A DNA stretch of 64,000 nt, from NCBI GenBank assembly GCA_029641185.1, contig JAPWGK010000003.1, forward strand, positions 2,604,001-2,668,000, in the 5' to 3' direction. The notes below the pieces were generated by a model. The model worked only from the letters and a program-made list of their open reading frames with translations. It did no database searches and was not told the DNA's origin. Made by a program: the position numbers and the translations under genes. Source of the stretch: Pseudofabraea citricarpa (Eukaryota; Ascomycota; Leotiomycetes; Helotiales; Dermateaceae). Below, one piece after another: positions 46,581 through 59,691 of the stretch (position 1 is the first letter of the stretch; the number at the start of each line of letters is the position of its first letter).

Positions 46581-49500
46581 GGTGTCGGATGTTGTCTTTG
46601 AAGATGACTGGTCGATATACAGACAGCACCTGGCCTAGTGATGGGAGGAGAGCTGAATAGAATCACTCGTACAGTAGAGACAAAGAAAAATAGTGGCGGG
46701 AGGAAAGATTTATAAGGACAATGTGTAGGTGCTCCGGCTAGGTAAGTGGATATGCGCGGCTAGGAACGAGTGTCAGGACCACATGCACGCAAAATGCACG
46801 ATGATGGGTCGAGAGAGGAGAAAGAATGGACAAGTGCACGCCTGTTGTGCAGGATGGGATGAATGAGCATGGGAGAGCATGGCAGGGGCCGGGGGAGGGG
46901 AAGAAGAGGAGGGTCTTATGGTGGCAGAGCAGAAGATTCGCTTAGTTGGTAGTGTGGTAGTGTGGTAAGCCAAGTGGGCTGCTGGAGCTGCCATCTATCA
47001 CGCCCCTCCCTTGAAGCCTCCACCATGAAGATCCAGCTGGAGCCCATGATATCAGCGCCGAACCCTGATTCTGGCCTCCTGGTTATCCGATTCTGACGAG
47101 ACACATAGTGCGGCGAGTTGGCCCAAAACTCAATCTGGATTCGGCATTTTTGTTTGTCAATAGACAATTAGGCTCAGGTTCGGCGCAATTCCAGGTGTTG
47201 TTTTACAGATTGAGAGTCAATTGGTCTCCGAGAAAAGCAGAGACCATGGGGGGGCAGGAGTTGACATGCTGATACCTCGTACGTTCAAGACGCCAGCCAG
47301 GATGTGCGGGAACAGGTGGATGGGATGAGCCTGCAGCATACAGCAATGCTACAACAGCTACACCCTTCCCCCTCTTTTTCTATTCTGGACGTCTGGTTTG
47401 ATCTGGTCTGGTGGGAGACGAAGCTGTGTCTGAACCCCACCGAGGGTCTCCTTCTAGCTTCTCACTCATTTGCCTCGATTTCATTGTTGACGCATGCCTG
47501 CCTGTTCGTGCTCTGGTCTGGTCTGGCTCCAATTTTCAACGGTGGTGGCCAGCCAAGGCCAAGATGAGCCATCGTGGCAAGTGCTCACGCGACACAAAAT
47601 CAGCTCAAGCTTTGGGACAAGACGGTCAAGCAAATCAAGCAAGTGCAAGCAAGTGCAAGCAAAAAAATTCACAGTCCAGTGATAAAGGCGCCGACTCCCG
47701 AACGACTGAACCTTGGCCCGAAGAACGACAACCTCGCATCCATCTTGGCTGGCGCGACCGTTGAGCTGAAGGAGGGCGAGAGGGTGGACGTTGACAGCAG
47801 CCAATCAAACAGCGGGAATGGCACACGTTGCAAGATCTGTGGTCAGGAACCCTCAGATCTGGGGTCTCCGTTCGTCTTGGCCCGCCAGGGGTTGGCCTGC
47901 ACTAACACGTCTTGGGAGTCGCCTACACCCGAAATTGGCGACACAGAGAGAGACAGACTCCAGAGTCCAAAGTCCAGAGCAGCCGTGTGGAGAGAGAGAC
48001 ATTATTGTTATTATCGTCATTGAACTTCATTATCAACTACACCTTGTTAACCCTCTATATCCGTTTCTTTTATGCTTCCCCCCTCTGAGAATAGAGACAG
48101 ACAAAAGGGTACAGTGTCTCCGAAGCTCGCTAAATGTCGACTTAAGGTTCCCTTGAGTGTCCCAGATTTCAGTGCCTCAGGCCACAATAACATATCAAGC
48201 CCACGTGCAACGCTCTCTCGTCCTTATACGACGACATCTCTGACCGTGGCTGCCATCACAAAGACACCTTGTCGTCATATACTTGGAAGATCCTTTGAAT
48301 GTCGTCAAGCTACAGATCCACGGCGAGACGGGCAGGAGATGACCAAGTGAATCCCATCAGATGGGATCCCGAATCCCAATCACCAACGGTCCAACTAAGC
48401 CTCGAGATCTCTTGACCCCAGACCTTGGCCATCCTCAGCTCCATCTTGAAGCATGGGACAGTGATCAGAGGCGTCCTTGGCACTTAGGAGCCAAGCCGGA
48501 GACCCAGCAAGAGGGTTTCCATGCCGCAGAGAAGCTTTCGTGGCGCTCCAGTGACAAGCCTGAAAGGAGGACATACATGTACCGTCGATCCAAGCCCGAG
48601 CATGGGCTCAACGACATGTCTTGCGGAGAGCCAATCATCCTGAGCTGCCTGATCCATGGGAGGAAAGGAGCGAAGAAAGGATGCCATACTTGGAGTTTGG
48701 CTGAAAGGATGACTTGTGCTCGCCGTTGATTAGATGGCTTGGGCGTCGCGAAGGATGGAGCGTGCTTCGAGATTGCAATAGGACTGGCTGGCCACTGGGA
48801 GATAATTTGTTCAGGGAACTAAAGGGATGACCTGACCATTGCCCATCCGTCCGCTCTACGGTATCGCGTCGAGTCGTAAGGAAGGTCTCTTCGTATGCCG
48901 GCCCGGTCCTTGCTTGTGAGATAATAGCTATGTGCCAAGCCGTGCCTAAAAGCATGAGTAGATTGAGTAGCAGAGAGGCCGCCGAAAGCATAAACCACAA
49001 GGTGCAAGCAATATCACGTGAATGGTGGTCATCATGACACGGGAAGTTTGTTTCCTGAAACGAAAGAATCCAAAGGTTATCGATGCCCAAACCAGTTGCT
49101 AGCTTGGTTTGGTAGAGCTTGGATGCTTCAAAATTGATGAATTGGGAAGGTAGCGTTTCGTTCCTTTGTTGTGAAAGGAGCACTTCTTACCCGGTTGAGT
49201 GTCGGATATTGATAACATGATTGCTGCCAAGGGGGTACCAAATATAACTCTCGTAGGCGACAGTGCAGATGCTACAGCCGCAGACAAGCGATATTGAGTT
49301 GGTGTTTCCTTATTAGACATTCGCTGATTATGGTATTGTGCGGTGGTATTCTCGGTGCCTTATTAGATCTAGATCTGATCCTTCGATAGTACAACGATAT
49401 AATAAGATTGAAATTCTCAACCCATTGAAACAACATCGGACAACGCCAAGGAATAATATTGAGAAGAATTATTCATACAATAGACGAACCAGGTTTAAAA

Positions 49501-49926
49501 ATGGTTGTTGTCATAACAGAAGTGTTTTCTGAGTGTGACAGAAAAATAACAAATCTTATCTCGGCGTATGAGAGATCGGGCAAGTCAACCACGGTGGCAA
49601 GAAAGCTCCAATTGCGAGGAAAAGCCTAAAATACCCATGACTGTTATGATCTTTGACAGCGAGTTTTGCAACCTCGCTTAATATGTCGGATGCCTTGTCT
49701 GGGGTATCTTTTACCAATCACTCTCAGACATTGGTGATACTTCTGTAGCTTTCCGTCCGTTCAATATGAGAGCCATTTAGAGCATGCAATCATACGTGCA
49801 TATTAGCCAATGGCCACATGATAGCATGAGGTGTGTTGAATGAAGCGGGCACGCTGAGCTTGGAGACACACATCGCAGGCAACAGGCTGTGGAATGAATC
49901 GGGGCTCAGTATCCAGGTGACAGTCT
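46581..49926. other. 3.3-kb intergenic region, no supported gene
   Basis: I see no convincing gene. Open frames at 47574-48023 and, on the minus strand, 48635-49320 have some hydrophobic stretches but no family motif and no splice pattern giving a long product. Short repeats: GGTCTGGTCTGGT words at 47398-47413 and 47512-47528, and AAGCAAGTGCAAGCAAGTGC (47636-47660). A CACGTGA at 49014-49020 is isolated. Confidence 0.5.
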
Positions 49927-52793
49927 TCACCACCTACACTCTCCATCGCCTTGGCCAAGCTTCAAAGGGCCATTTTTTCTCCTCTCTGCTTGCCATCTCT
50001 CTATCCAGAATTTCATCTTTGCCCTTCCTGGTGCACTGCCGACATTCACCGTTGGGATCACCTTCTCGATTCTCAAAGCGCATACAAACATAGTCAGTTC
50101 CCGAAAGCTGCTGTGTTCGCTGTATGGAACCCCAAAGCAAGATGCTTCACGAGTACTACCGCGTTGTGGGACTAGCTCAGCCATTGTATAACGGGAACTC
50201 CAGTTTGGTGAACGAAGAATAGTTGAGACTGAAGGCGAATCAGTAGATCTTGACTCGTATTAGCACAACTCAACAACGCAAGTATTAGCAACACGAACCT
50301 TGACTTTGGTGGCGTGTAGCTCCATCCACTAGGTTTGAAACCCACGATTCTACTAAAGTATGGCTTGAATCCGTTCAAATATTCCTGTAATGTGTCCGGC
50401 CGAATCGTGGAAATCCTCTGCATATGAATCTGTGCTTCTCTTGGATCGTCTGTCATCCTGCTCATCAGTTCCGGGTCTTCCAGAGCAGCGCATATTTTCA
50501 TTTTCCCAGATGGGGCCCATATCTTGCAGTCAAGTGCTCTCGCAATGCCCATGCATATTCTTTCCTTGCCAATGCTGTATGTCCCGCAAATAATCAGAAG
50601 CCGTCCTCGAGACTTTCTGTTATCAATATCCATGGCAACACTGCCATCTTCAGTTTTCAAAGCCGACTGAACAAATTTGGTCATGCCAATTCCGGCACGC
50701 TCCTTCTTGACCTTTTCCCAGGCATCGCTTTCTTCTGCCCGCTCCTTTGTTAAACTCACGCACATGTCAGAACAAGACTTGATAACGTCCTCCTGGGATG
50801 GGAAAGCAAAACGAGGATTGAGATAAGTGGTGTCGAGATAGCAAACATCGATTTTCTGATGGCACGTCTTGCCTGTGATAGAATCTACAACATCAGGCAT
50901 CAAACGCGGATGAGATAAATGAGCTGGACAAGCACGGAAGTCGCCACAATGAAGTATGCGCTGGATTTTTGGATTTGCTCCCTTTCCAATGACTTTTTCA
51001 AACAGAAAAAGTGAACTTCCTGGGCAGTGGTTTGCAGGAATCATAGTCACTGAAACTCCTTCGGTACCTGGGACTTCAGAACGGCCCTCAAAATCAAGAG
51101 CTACAACCCACTTTGGGTCTACCCTCAACTGTTGCTTGACTAGATTTGCCGTGACTTTACTGCAGTAGATTGGACCGTAAGACCAAGAGGATGTTAGCCC
51201 AATGTAGTGATCGCTATGGAAATGGCTAAGAAAATAGGCCTTGCACCCTTGAACTGCTCCGTATCGAAATGCATCAACACAAATAAAAAACCCGGGCATT
51301 ATCTTATAAAATGGGCACGTTTTTTGGTAAGCCGATTTCCCCTTTGAAGCATTCGCTTCCGCTGCTGCACTGGCCCAAGCGGCATCTTCTGCTTTGGAAG
51401 ACATGAGTTTTGAGAAGACTGTAGGTGAAGCGGTTGTTGTGTTTCCTAGTTCAAAAGGATTCTGCTGTCCAGGTCTGGCAATTGCCGCTTTCGAAAAGCG
51501 ACTTTTGGCGCCCACTGGCATCAGCTTTAGCTCTGAGTTTTCGGGTCTGGCGGCTGTTGGCAATGGTATTGGGTTACCGTCAAGACATGCGTTAACATGT
51601 CTTGTAGCTTGGTCTGCAGTTATATTTCCAAGGTTCGCGTCGCAGATTGGACATGCAACAGTTATCTCGTTGACATTATCCTGAGCAGATGAAACATCTG
51701 CTACATCATGAGGAACTTCCCCTTGTCCTTCGTCTACTTCCAACGACTCTTGTTCTTCCATCCACTTCCTCTCTACAAACTCTTCGCCTTCCAGATATTC
51801 ATCTGGGAAGTCTTCTAACCCATCAAAATCTTCAAAATCTTCAAGGTCAATTTCTTCTTTCACAGGTGATCCAAAGTATGGACTTTTGCCAGCCTCGCTC
51901 GACATGAATTCTCCAGTCAAGGCTGGTTTGTCTGTGAAACCACTAGAACTTTTTCGACTGATCGATGTTATAAAGGTCAGCGACGGTATAATGGGCTTGT
52001 TCTCGAGAATTTGTTCCTGGCTCACTGGGTTTGTCTCCACGATCTTGTTTAGAGCATCTGGCTGCTGCGCAACCAAACTGTCGAGGTTTTCCTTCTCGGC
52101 CTTGGTTGCAAATTTCTGAACCTTTTCATTATCGTATTCTTCTTCTGTATCAGAATCGTCCAGAAAGGGTCCAATATTTCGCTTCTTTGCAGGCTTTCGG
52201 GTGGCCGGGTCGGGCGGTGGGGGTGTACATGTCTCTCCTAAAGATGACTTAGGGTCAATCTTGACGGGTATATTGTCTTCGGTGATGTGTTCTTGCAGAC
52301 TGGTGCCATTCAGAGGGGTATCACCGGATAACTTTCGCCGCTTTATCGGAACCCCAACTTCATTGTACCGCCCAAGGTCCATATCTTCGTCATTGTCAGA
52401 TAGACTGTCCAGCTCTCCGTCCGTATCATTAAGGCTAGGCTCTTTCGGCTTTGAAGCTAGATTGCTGGCTGACGATGTCTGGGAGAGAAATATGGAGTCA
52501 TCCTTCATAGGAGATTCAACTTTCTTGAAGAAATTGAGAATGTTTCCATTGGGCTTGACAGACGCCTTGTCTATCGCCGTCTTTTTCGTGCTCTGGCGTC
52601 CTGGTATTGAGACATTTGTCTTGGTGTTTGCTCGTGGAGTAAGTGGCTTTGTCGAGCCTCGTGTCGTCATCGCAGATGCTGCCTGCCGGTGGTAAGCTGG
52701 TACAACGTACTCTGGTGTTGGAGGTCTGCCAGTGGATGGATTTACTGAGGCTTCTGTGAACGACGATGCATTTTCTCGTGGTTTGCGAAACAT
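49927..52793 (-). CDS. pso2: DNA cross-link repair nuclease PSO2/SNM1
   Basis: Two exons on the minus strand: 52793-50299 and 50248-49927; 938 aa. The 50-nt intron (50249-50298) has a weak GTTCGT donor but two TGCTAAT branch-like sites; unspliced, the frame runs into a different, unrelated tail, while splicing gives S-T-D-S-P-S and then the conserved [12 protein letters not shown] end of the SNM1 family. Features in order: a PIP-box-like I-L-N-F-F near residue 85, a UBZ4 ubiquitin-binding zinc finger (C-P-I-C ... H-x3-C) near 385, the metallo-beta-lactamase motif H-F-H-S-D-H near 525, then P-A-N-H-C-P-G-S and H-C-G-D-F, and the beta-CASP part. It is a 5' exonuclease needed to repair interstrand cross-links. 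Confidence 0.92.
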
Positions 52794-53481
52794 GGTAAGT
52801 CAAGAAACATGAGGTAGTCGATCGAGAAATTGCTCGGCGGTATAAATGGTTCACCGGAAGATGTGCAATGCAGTTGAGAAGGAGTCCATCCAATCCACAA
52901 TGTACTGTGTAGCAGATGTATAGATTTAAGTCGACCAGGTATGTAATGGTGCTCTCACACAGATAGGCCTGAAGATCAAGAAGTGGAAAGAGGAGGGGTT
53001 TGCCTCCCACCATAAATCTCGTACCGAAATAACGCGTCAAACACGCTGTCATGTGACACACAAAGTAGGCAGCCAAGGACTTTGTCTGCGCGTCACTGGC
53101 GCTTCAATGCTACAGCTCATCATGTTGACAGCAATCATTGGAGAGAATTATCTAGAGTGCTTTGTTTGGATTTGGTGTATTCATGTATGCTTGACTGGCA
53201 TCTTAACCTTGATAAATTGGGTATATCTGCATCTATGATTTTGACGGGCCTAACAAAATTTTGCCCACGCCTAACTCCATGCACAATGCCATTGGGGACC
53301 CATACCCCTCGACTGCGTATGGAAATCAAATACCTAGCAGGTGGTCATTGAGAGATCACCAAAGGCTCGCGTGCTCTTCTTGTGTCCAAGTCTGGTGGTA
53401 GATACTTGTGACTCGAATCATCCATACCCACTGTATCTTCTTCCCCACCCAGAGAAGCAGATGGCTAGATTTGCCTCATCA
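52794..53481. other. Intergenic between PSO2 and LSM2
   Basis: 688 bp comprising PSO2 5' flank and LSM2 3' flank; no other gene seen. Confidence 0.6.
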
Positions 53482-53973
53482 TCACTTGCCCTTCGTTGCT
53501 TGTTGCGAAGCTTCTCTCCGTGTTGCTACGCAGTCTCGTTAGCCTTTTGCATGGAGAGCGCAACTAGACAACTTACCATCTTCCAACAGCGCAGTGTCTA
53601 CAGCGCCACCCGGCAAGTGCACATATCTGACTACGCTGCCTCGAATAAAAACGTTCTTGACCGAGGACTATTTTCCTTCTCCATCAGCACTCTACCCCAC
53701 CAAGGCTGTCCACACCCACACCCCGACCATTCTCATGTACTGACCAAATGCGGGTACTTCAACTCCTCTACCACCGAGATATCATCCAGCTTGATGTTCA
53801 GGTACTGGTCGACTGACTTCAGAGTGCCGCGGATCTGGATATCGTTCTTGAGCTCAACGGTGACTTCATGGTCCACCAAGGTCTTGAAGAAGCTGGTTTG
53901 CAGATGGGTCAGCACCGGTGGGAATGATTGCGGTGGGCTGTAGCAGGGATAGCGCTTACCTAAAGAACAGCAT
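53482..53973 (-). CDS. lsm2: U6 snRNA-associated Sm-like protein LSm2
   Basis: Four exons on the minus strand: 53973-53960 (14 nt), 53892-53745, 53667-53577 and 53525-53482; introns 51-77 nt; 98 aa. The tiny first exon encodes M-L-F-F and two bases of the next codon. The Sm1 motif spans about residues 10-45 (L-V-D-H-E-V-T-V-E-L-K-N-D and L-N-I-K-L-D-D-I) and Sm2 follows with the I-R-G-S-V-V-R-Y-V motif. LSm2 is part of the LSm2-8 ring bound to the U6 snRNA 3' end and the LSm1-7 ring in mRNA decay. The match to the family over its full length is near complete. Confidence 0.96.
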
Positions 53974-55859
53974 TTCGAAATTCAGGGGCACGAAGCAATG
54001 TTGGTAGACTGGGGGGATGTTGGTGATAATTGAGCGCGCGCAAGCTCACTCCAGCTTCCAGTCGTCGTGCGGTGTATGCGGGTGTGCACTGTGCAGGCGC
54101 AGGGCAGGTGTGGATTTAAAAGAGTGCCTCAGGCGCGCAGGCTCTCCGATCTGGGCTGACTGGGCAAATGCAGCGTAGATTGCTTCTCCAGCCGCGGGAA
54201 CTCTTCTCGCAAACACGGCTGGTTCTGGTTCTCGAAGGATCCCAACACATGCATTGTGCATGCAGGAAACCGATCAATTTGACTAGATGCAGCAAGTGCA
54301 GCATCCAAGGCCCGAGATCTGATCGCCGCCGAGTGAATCTCTACCACACAATGTGGTTGCTTGAGTGATACAAGATATCAGTCTCCATGGCCGACTCCAC
54401 TTCACTCTGTTGAGCTCTGCGTCTGCATGCTGCTGCTACTTGGTCATATCGGGCTCGAAGTTGCGGTCAACGGACGCCCGAGAGATCTTGCCTGGCCTGG
54501 TCTGGCCTGCCCTACCTCCTGTACATTTGCAGGGCGTCAGCTGGCGCGTGGAAGCCATGCTTTCTTGATGCCATTCTGTCGACCGTGGTGATGAGCAAGC
54601 AGCACGTCACTCGGTCACTGCCTTGCCTCCATCCTGCCGTTTTCTCCTGGGCCATGAGAGAGACCGGAGGAGAGCAGGAGAGAGAGAGAGAGAGACATGT
54701 TGTGCCAGGTTGCAACTGCTCCAGCCTTGCCGGTCTATGCTTCCTCACACTCGATGTCTAGAACTCAGCCTTTCGCAAGCCCAGCGGTGCCTTGAGGGTC
54801 TATGGCGAAACCGCAGACGATGCTCTATCACCCGCCAAGGGAGTTCTCAGCGGTCTCTTTTCCGGCGGATGTCGTCCCGGCGTGAGATAAGAAGTGTTTC
54901 AGCGCTTGGCAAAGACGTCCACTTGATCCAGGTGACTGGTCAGAAACCACGGCGGTGTCACCCTCATCACAGACACCCACGGGGAGGTTTCCCACGTTGT
55001 TTTCACGTTGTGAATGCCTGCTCGGTGTAATCAGCTGATGGAAGTGGTTGCACTCACGCACTATTAGATGCACCAGCCCGCGAAGAAAAGCAAAAGGTGG
55101 CTCTGCACCACGATTATGCAAGTCCGTGAAGATGTTACCTGGAGTCTTATCCTGAGGGACGGGGACGGGGACGGCGGAGGGCAGCAGAGGGGAGGCGAGG
55201 GGAGGCGAGGGGAGGTGGCTTCGATCCGATCTTTGCTGGCGGCCAACGAACTGAGGGGAATGGGGAACGAACAGACAGTCACCAAGGACCGGGATCCGGC
55301 AATCGAGAATCGAGAATCGACCAGAGAATGAGAGAGAGTCTAGAGGACGGGCCGCAGCGTTTTATCCAGGCGGGGTCGAATGAGCAGAAGAATTGCAGAT
55401 GCACAGCTTGCAGGGTGCTCGGTGGCCCAGAGCCGCCTTTTCTATATTGGCCAGCGGCACAGATGGTCGTCATATACAAAACACACTATTCTGCAAGTAC
55501 ACTTCTGGGAATCTCCTGGTTGTTTTTGCTTATGCCACTGTTGAGCGGTGTATAAGATCCGGACGGCGCACCGTCGCTCGCAGTTGCCTCCCCGTTCATA
55601 TCAACCCGTTAGCCCTTGCGTCATTACCATTTGTAAATTACTGGCGGTCGTCTGCTTTGTACCAACTCCAACACCAACTCCAACACCTTCAACCTGCAAC
55701 CTGCAACCTGCAGCCTGCACCCATCTGACCATACCCTGCGAAGTCTCCATCTCATCTTCATCCCATATCCCCCTTATATCCATCCGTCTTATACATATCT
55801 CGTTTCCATTCATCCATCCTCCCTCCATCCGTCCCCTATCTATACACTCTATAGTCACG
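53974..55859. other. 1.9-kb intergenic with G-rich repeat and leader repeats
   Basis: Contains the LSM2 promoter and, toward the right, the promoter and leader of the next gene. A purine tract with GGGGAGGCGA repeats lies at about 55150-55216. The presumed leader of the next gene has CCAACACCAACT and CAACCTGCAACCTGCAGCCTGCA repeats (55671-55720) and is C+T-rich. No gene is supported. Confidence 0.55.
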
Positions 55860-56917
55860 ATGGTCACCATCGACATCACCCCGCCATCTCAGTCAGAGGC
55901 TCCCGGCCTTCCTGACTACGTGCTTGACCCAAATGCCGTCTTGAGAGACTCTGCCAATTGGCGCTATGGTCGGGCACCAGACTACAGCAACACGCGGAGA
56001 GTGTACGCGCAGAGTAAGTAATTCCTCGTTCTTCGTAGCACACAACACGTATGATAGCCTTCTCTTCGTGGTCGATCTGACTCAACCTTCTCCAGCGAAG
56101 AGCAGAAGCCATGAAGCTGCGAGTCTCCCCAACCTCGTGGAGAACTTGGTCAAGAACTGGGAAGTAGAGGCAAGCTTCAAAAAGGACGTCAAGGACTGGC
56201 GAACTGTCGACACGGCCAATTACACGTTCGCCATCAATGGCGGCCCACCACAATCTGCAGAGCACATGCTCAAAGTCGGTACTTACAACGCAGTCATTGC
56301 AGCCAACGAATACTACAGTCCTGAGTATTCCGACTTCGGCTCAAGCCACAAGACATTCAAGCGTATGATGCCTACCTTTGCCTGGGAGGTTTTGGAGGTT
56401 TACAGTGGCCCACCTCAGGTCGCTTTCAAATGGCGCCATTGGGGAACAATGAAGGGCGACTATGTAGGATTCAACGAGTACGTACCATTTCTGAGCAGTA
56501 ATCTCAGCATTCTAACAGCAATGCAGGTCAGGTCAGAAAGTCACAGTAAAGGCTCATGGAGGTCCAATCGATATTCAAGGTCTTACAGTCGCCAAGGTCG
56601 ATGCTCAACTCCGCCTTCAGAGTGTCGAGACATGGTTTGATCCATTGGCCATGTTCCGACAGATTGCACCTAATGGAGTTGTCAACAAAGAGATCTCGCC
56701 TCCCAAGAATGGAACTGATATCACCACAGCTCTCCACGGCAGCGAAGAGGCTCCTGCACATAAGGTTGGAAGTCACGGTGTCTCAAGTCCCACTGTGGAG
56801 CTGGCTCCGGGGGAGGCAGCCCTGGCTCCGGCCGAAAGCACAGAGACCGTTATGACCCACGAGGAGATGAGCAAGGTGACTCCAACAGAGTGTCCATTTC
56901 TTATGAATAAAGAGTGA
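55860..56917 (+). CDS. Pathogen-related protein-like, SnoaL-like fold
   Basis: Three exons: 55860-56013, 56096-56477 and 56527-56917 (introns 82 and 49 nt; GTAAGT and GTACGT donors); 308 aa. It has the block L-P-D-Y-V-L-D-P-N-A-V-L-x-D, W-R-Y-G-R-A-P-D-Y-S near the N terminus, then L-V-x-N-W-E-x-E and F-x-x-x-G-G-P-P (typical for plant pathogen-related proteins and fungal homologues), and W-E-V-L-E-V-Y-S-G-P-P-x-V-A-F-K-W-R-H-W-G in the middle. The second half ends with a predicted low-complexity tail of about 90 residues. The fold is SnoaL/NTF2-like, but no activity is established for this group. Confidence 0.85.
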
Positions 56918-57035
56918 GAGATAAGTCTGAAATGTTTGCGATCAGCTGTAGGTTGCTTGTAATGTCATATTGAGCGCTCATTTAGCCAGGAAGTCAAAAT
57001 CTCTTGATGAGAAAATCTAGCTTTAGCTTAATTAC

Positions 57036-57828
57036 CTATGCTTCTTCAACTACCAATTTAGTGCCAACAGGTTTGAGCATGCAAACTGTTTTCGTCTTGC
57101 CCTTCCCGCCGTATTTTGATACATCAATGTAAAACTCATCGACGTCTTCAAAGCCAAATTTCTTGTACACTCTGTATCCCATCTCTGAGCTTGCTAACCA
57201 GATAGGCAACGAGGCCTCAGCGGCCATAGCCAACCCATTCTTGATCAGGGCCGATCCAACCCCGCGGCCATGAAACTCTGGTAGCACAACTAGAATATGC
57301 AAGTCTACCTCATATCAACATCATATACAGTGACACAACGCGATCGGAAACGACAAGGGGGGGGAGAAGGAAAGAAAAGAAGAAAAAGAAAAGAAAGCCT
57401 CTTTCCCCCACACACGAAGGGTCAAAGATTGATTACTCACAAGCATAGCTCTTGCCATTTACATACCGATCCCTCAACCTGGACATGGTTCCAAAAAACT
57501 CATTTGCACCGTCCTTGGTCAGCATGCCTGGCCACTCCTCCTTGTCCTGCCAGTTCTCCAGCGGCCTCGGATCGCGGTACAAGTGCCACAACGCGAAGCC
57601 TACAATCTCACCCTCCACCTCCGCCTTCTCGAGCCGCATCGTCGTCGCCGCGCTCTCGAGCTCCTTCTCCAGCGCCTCGGTTCGCTGCTTCACGCTCTCG
57701 TCGGACGGGAGCCCAAAGATCAGCCCGCTCAAGGGGCCCTCGGCGAATGCTTGCGCTTCAATGTATGCCAGTCGAGCGAGGTCTGGGGCCGTCGCGGGCT
57801 GGATGAGTGGTTGGAGAGGGAGCGCCAT
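57036..57828 (-). CDS. GNAT-family N-acetyltransferase (second copy of type)
   Basis: Two exons on the minus strand, 57828-57441 and 57304-57036, joined over a 136-nt intron (GTGAGT donor, GGTAG acceptor); 218 aa. I start at 57828 because the upstream in-frame ATG (57876) would add only a Lys-rich tail read from the poly-A leader. The join produces the GNAT core L-H-I-L-V-V-L-P-E-F-H-G-R-G-V-G-S-A-L, with the acetyl-CoA loop H-G-R-G-V-G, and Y-R-V-Y-K-K-F-G-F. The acceptor is unknown. A near-uninterrupted A-rich leader precedes the start codon on its strand. It has the same layout as the gene at 28523-29301. Confidence 0.83.
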
Positions 57829-59691
57829 GTTTTTTTTCTTTTTTTTTTTCTCTCTCTTACTGATCGATTCGTTCAAGATGGATCTGAGAAAATGTGAAGG
57901 AGGAGAAGATCTCTGAACTCTAATAACGCCCTTTTTTTTTCTTTCCTTTTTTCCCCCTTCCTTCTCTGCTTCTTCTTCTATCTATCGAGGTAGGCTGCCT
58001 AATTCCAGGCCGAAGAGTGGGAACTCCTTTCCTGTGCCTCTCGAATCCAACTGCTCTTCTAGGCTTAGCCGATCGCCGCGTCGGCGTGTTGGAAATGGAT
58101 ATTCGGCGAGCCATCACGTGTGCGTGTGCGTGTCATGTAGAAAGCAACAGCAAAAGCAAAAAAACAAGGGCATGGAAATTCCGTGAGATTCGGTGCAGGG
58201 GAGGAGGGAGCGAATCTCTACTCTCACAGCAGCACGGAAAGGTATGGGTGTACTTGATCTCACATGCTTGGTTCAGGATTCGGCATGGGCATGCTGTGTA
58301 CTGTGCTGGTTGATGGTGTCACTCAACTCGCATTCGCACGGCTGGCTTCGTCGGGCGTCTCGTTTGTTTGGTCTTGGCTTGGCTTGGTGATGTAGTTCTG
58401 TGGTGCAAAGACGTCGGGGTTACACATGGGCGTAACTGGCGTTCCCTCTGGTTTTTATCTGGTGGATAAGAGCTCTAATCTTAGGTCTTTTGATCTTTTG
58501 AAGATGTCCTTTCGTTCTTGTCGCTGAGCTTGCGTTGAAGCTCCGTCTCGATTCTTGAACTGCATATGAAGTGTCACAAGAAGTTGATTGACATGCTTTG
58601 TAATTTCGTCCTCGCTACAAAAATACCATATGACGTTATCTCATAAAGTGGCTTGGAGATATTTCGAGTAGTTGGCCAGAATCATGCTCTCTTCCTCCCT
58701 CAAGCCCCCAAAGAACTTTCAAGCTTGCCGTCCATGGGTCCAAACTGACATCAAAGCGGCATTGTGTAATGTTTCCGCAATTTGTTATTGGAAAAATACA
58801 TGTGGCAAGTTGGAGTTTTGCTATTGCTGTGGCATTGGTTCTTAGCTACCTCTAGCTGTCAGTAGCCTGTCACCTAAGCTATAATACCTCTTGGCCTCTA
58901 GGCTATGCTGTTTCGGGTGATAATAATAAGTTTGGATTAAGTTGCTAGAAGGTTTAATGTTCTTTAATACAAGAGCAGAAACCTAAATGCTCTTCCGTTA
59001 TTATGTTATAATGATCTTGATTTCAAATCTCTGGTGTGGTAGCTAAAGGTGCACTCCCAAGAGACATCTGATGGAGTAAGAATAGCTTGGTCGCAGATGG
59101 GAAGTCTTCGCCAGGATAAATTTATGAATCGTAAAACTTATTTTCTCAAGACAATGTGGAAGAATTCCACCTGCAAGCAAAAGTTTGAAGCAAGTCATGT
59201 GCGTGCTTACACCACCATGGACATGCACTAATGAAATTCATACTTTCAACTCTTTGTCCTACAAGCTACATCTTTTTATCTGGACTGCTTTTCATATTAT
59301 TGTTAATAGTCTATTACCCATCAAATACAAATCCCAATGTGTCAGGAAGCATTATGGTTTGGCTCGCTTAACTGATATATTCCTACAAGTTTCCAGATTG
59401 CATATTTAATGGTCTTCGGTCTTGGTCTTGAGCCTCTCAACAATTATAAAGTTTTGGAAATATGTTCGATAACTAGAGAATAGCATACTTATATAGGAAA
59501 TTTTAAGAAGGTCACTTCTTTGCAAGCCTGTCTGAACCCCGCTTTAGCAGGACAAATGAGTATTTTTCTTTGCCCGTAGTCTTCAGAGTATTACCTGTTT
59601 ACAGGAAACAGAAGATAGCGATATAGTGAATAAATGATTATATTGAAATTAGATAAAAACCCTAATGCACATGATCTATTACAGGTGACAC
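57829..59691. other. 1.9-kb intergenic, no supported gene
   Basis: Starts with the A-rich (on minus strand) leader of the GNAT gene. The rest, from 58.4 to 59.6 kb, is AT-rich without motifs. No tRNA or long frame found. Confidence 0.55.

Noticed and set aside
47574..48023. 149-codon plus-strand frame with a C-x-x-C pair
   Set aside because: A single C-K-I-C pair and no further zinc ligands in order; upstream part overlaps simple repeats.
48635..49320. Two minus-strand frames that a GTAAGA...TTTCAG intron could join
   Set aside because: Splicing gives only a product of about 50 residues before a stop; no family match.
57829..57876. N-terminal extension of the second GNAT protein
   Set aside because: Would add a Lys run read from the A-rich leader; the GNAT fold starts naturally at 57828.
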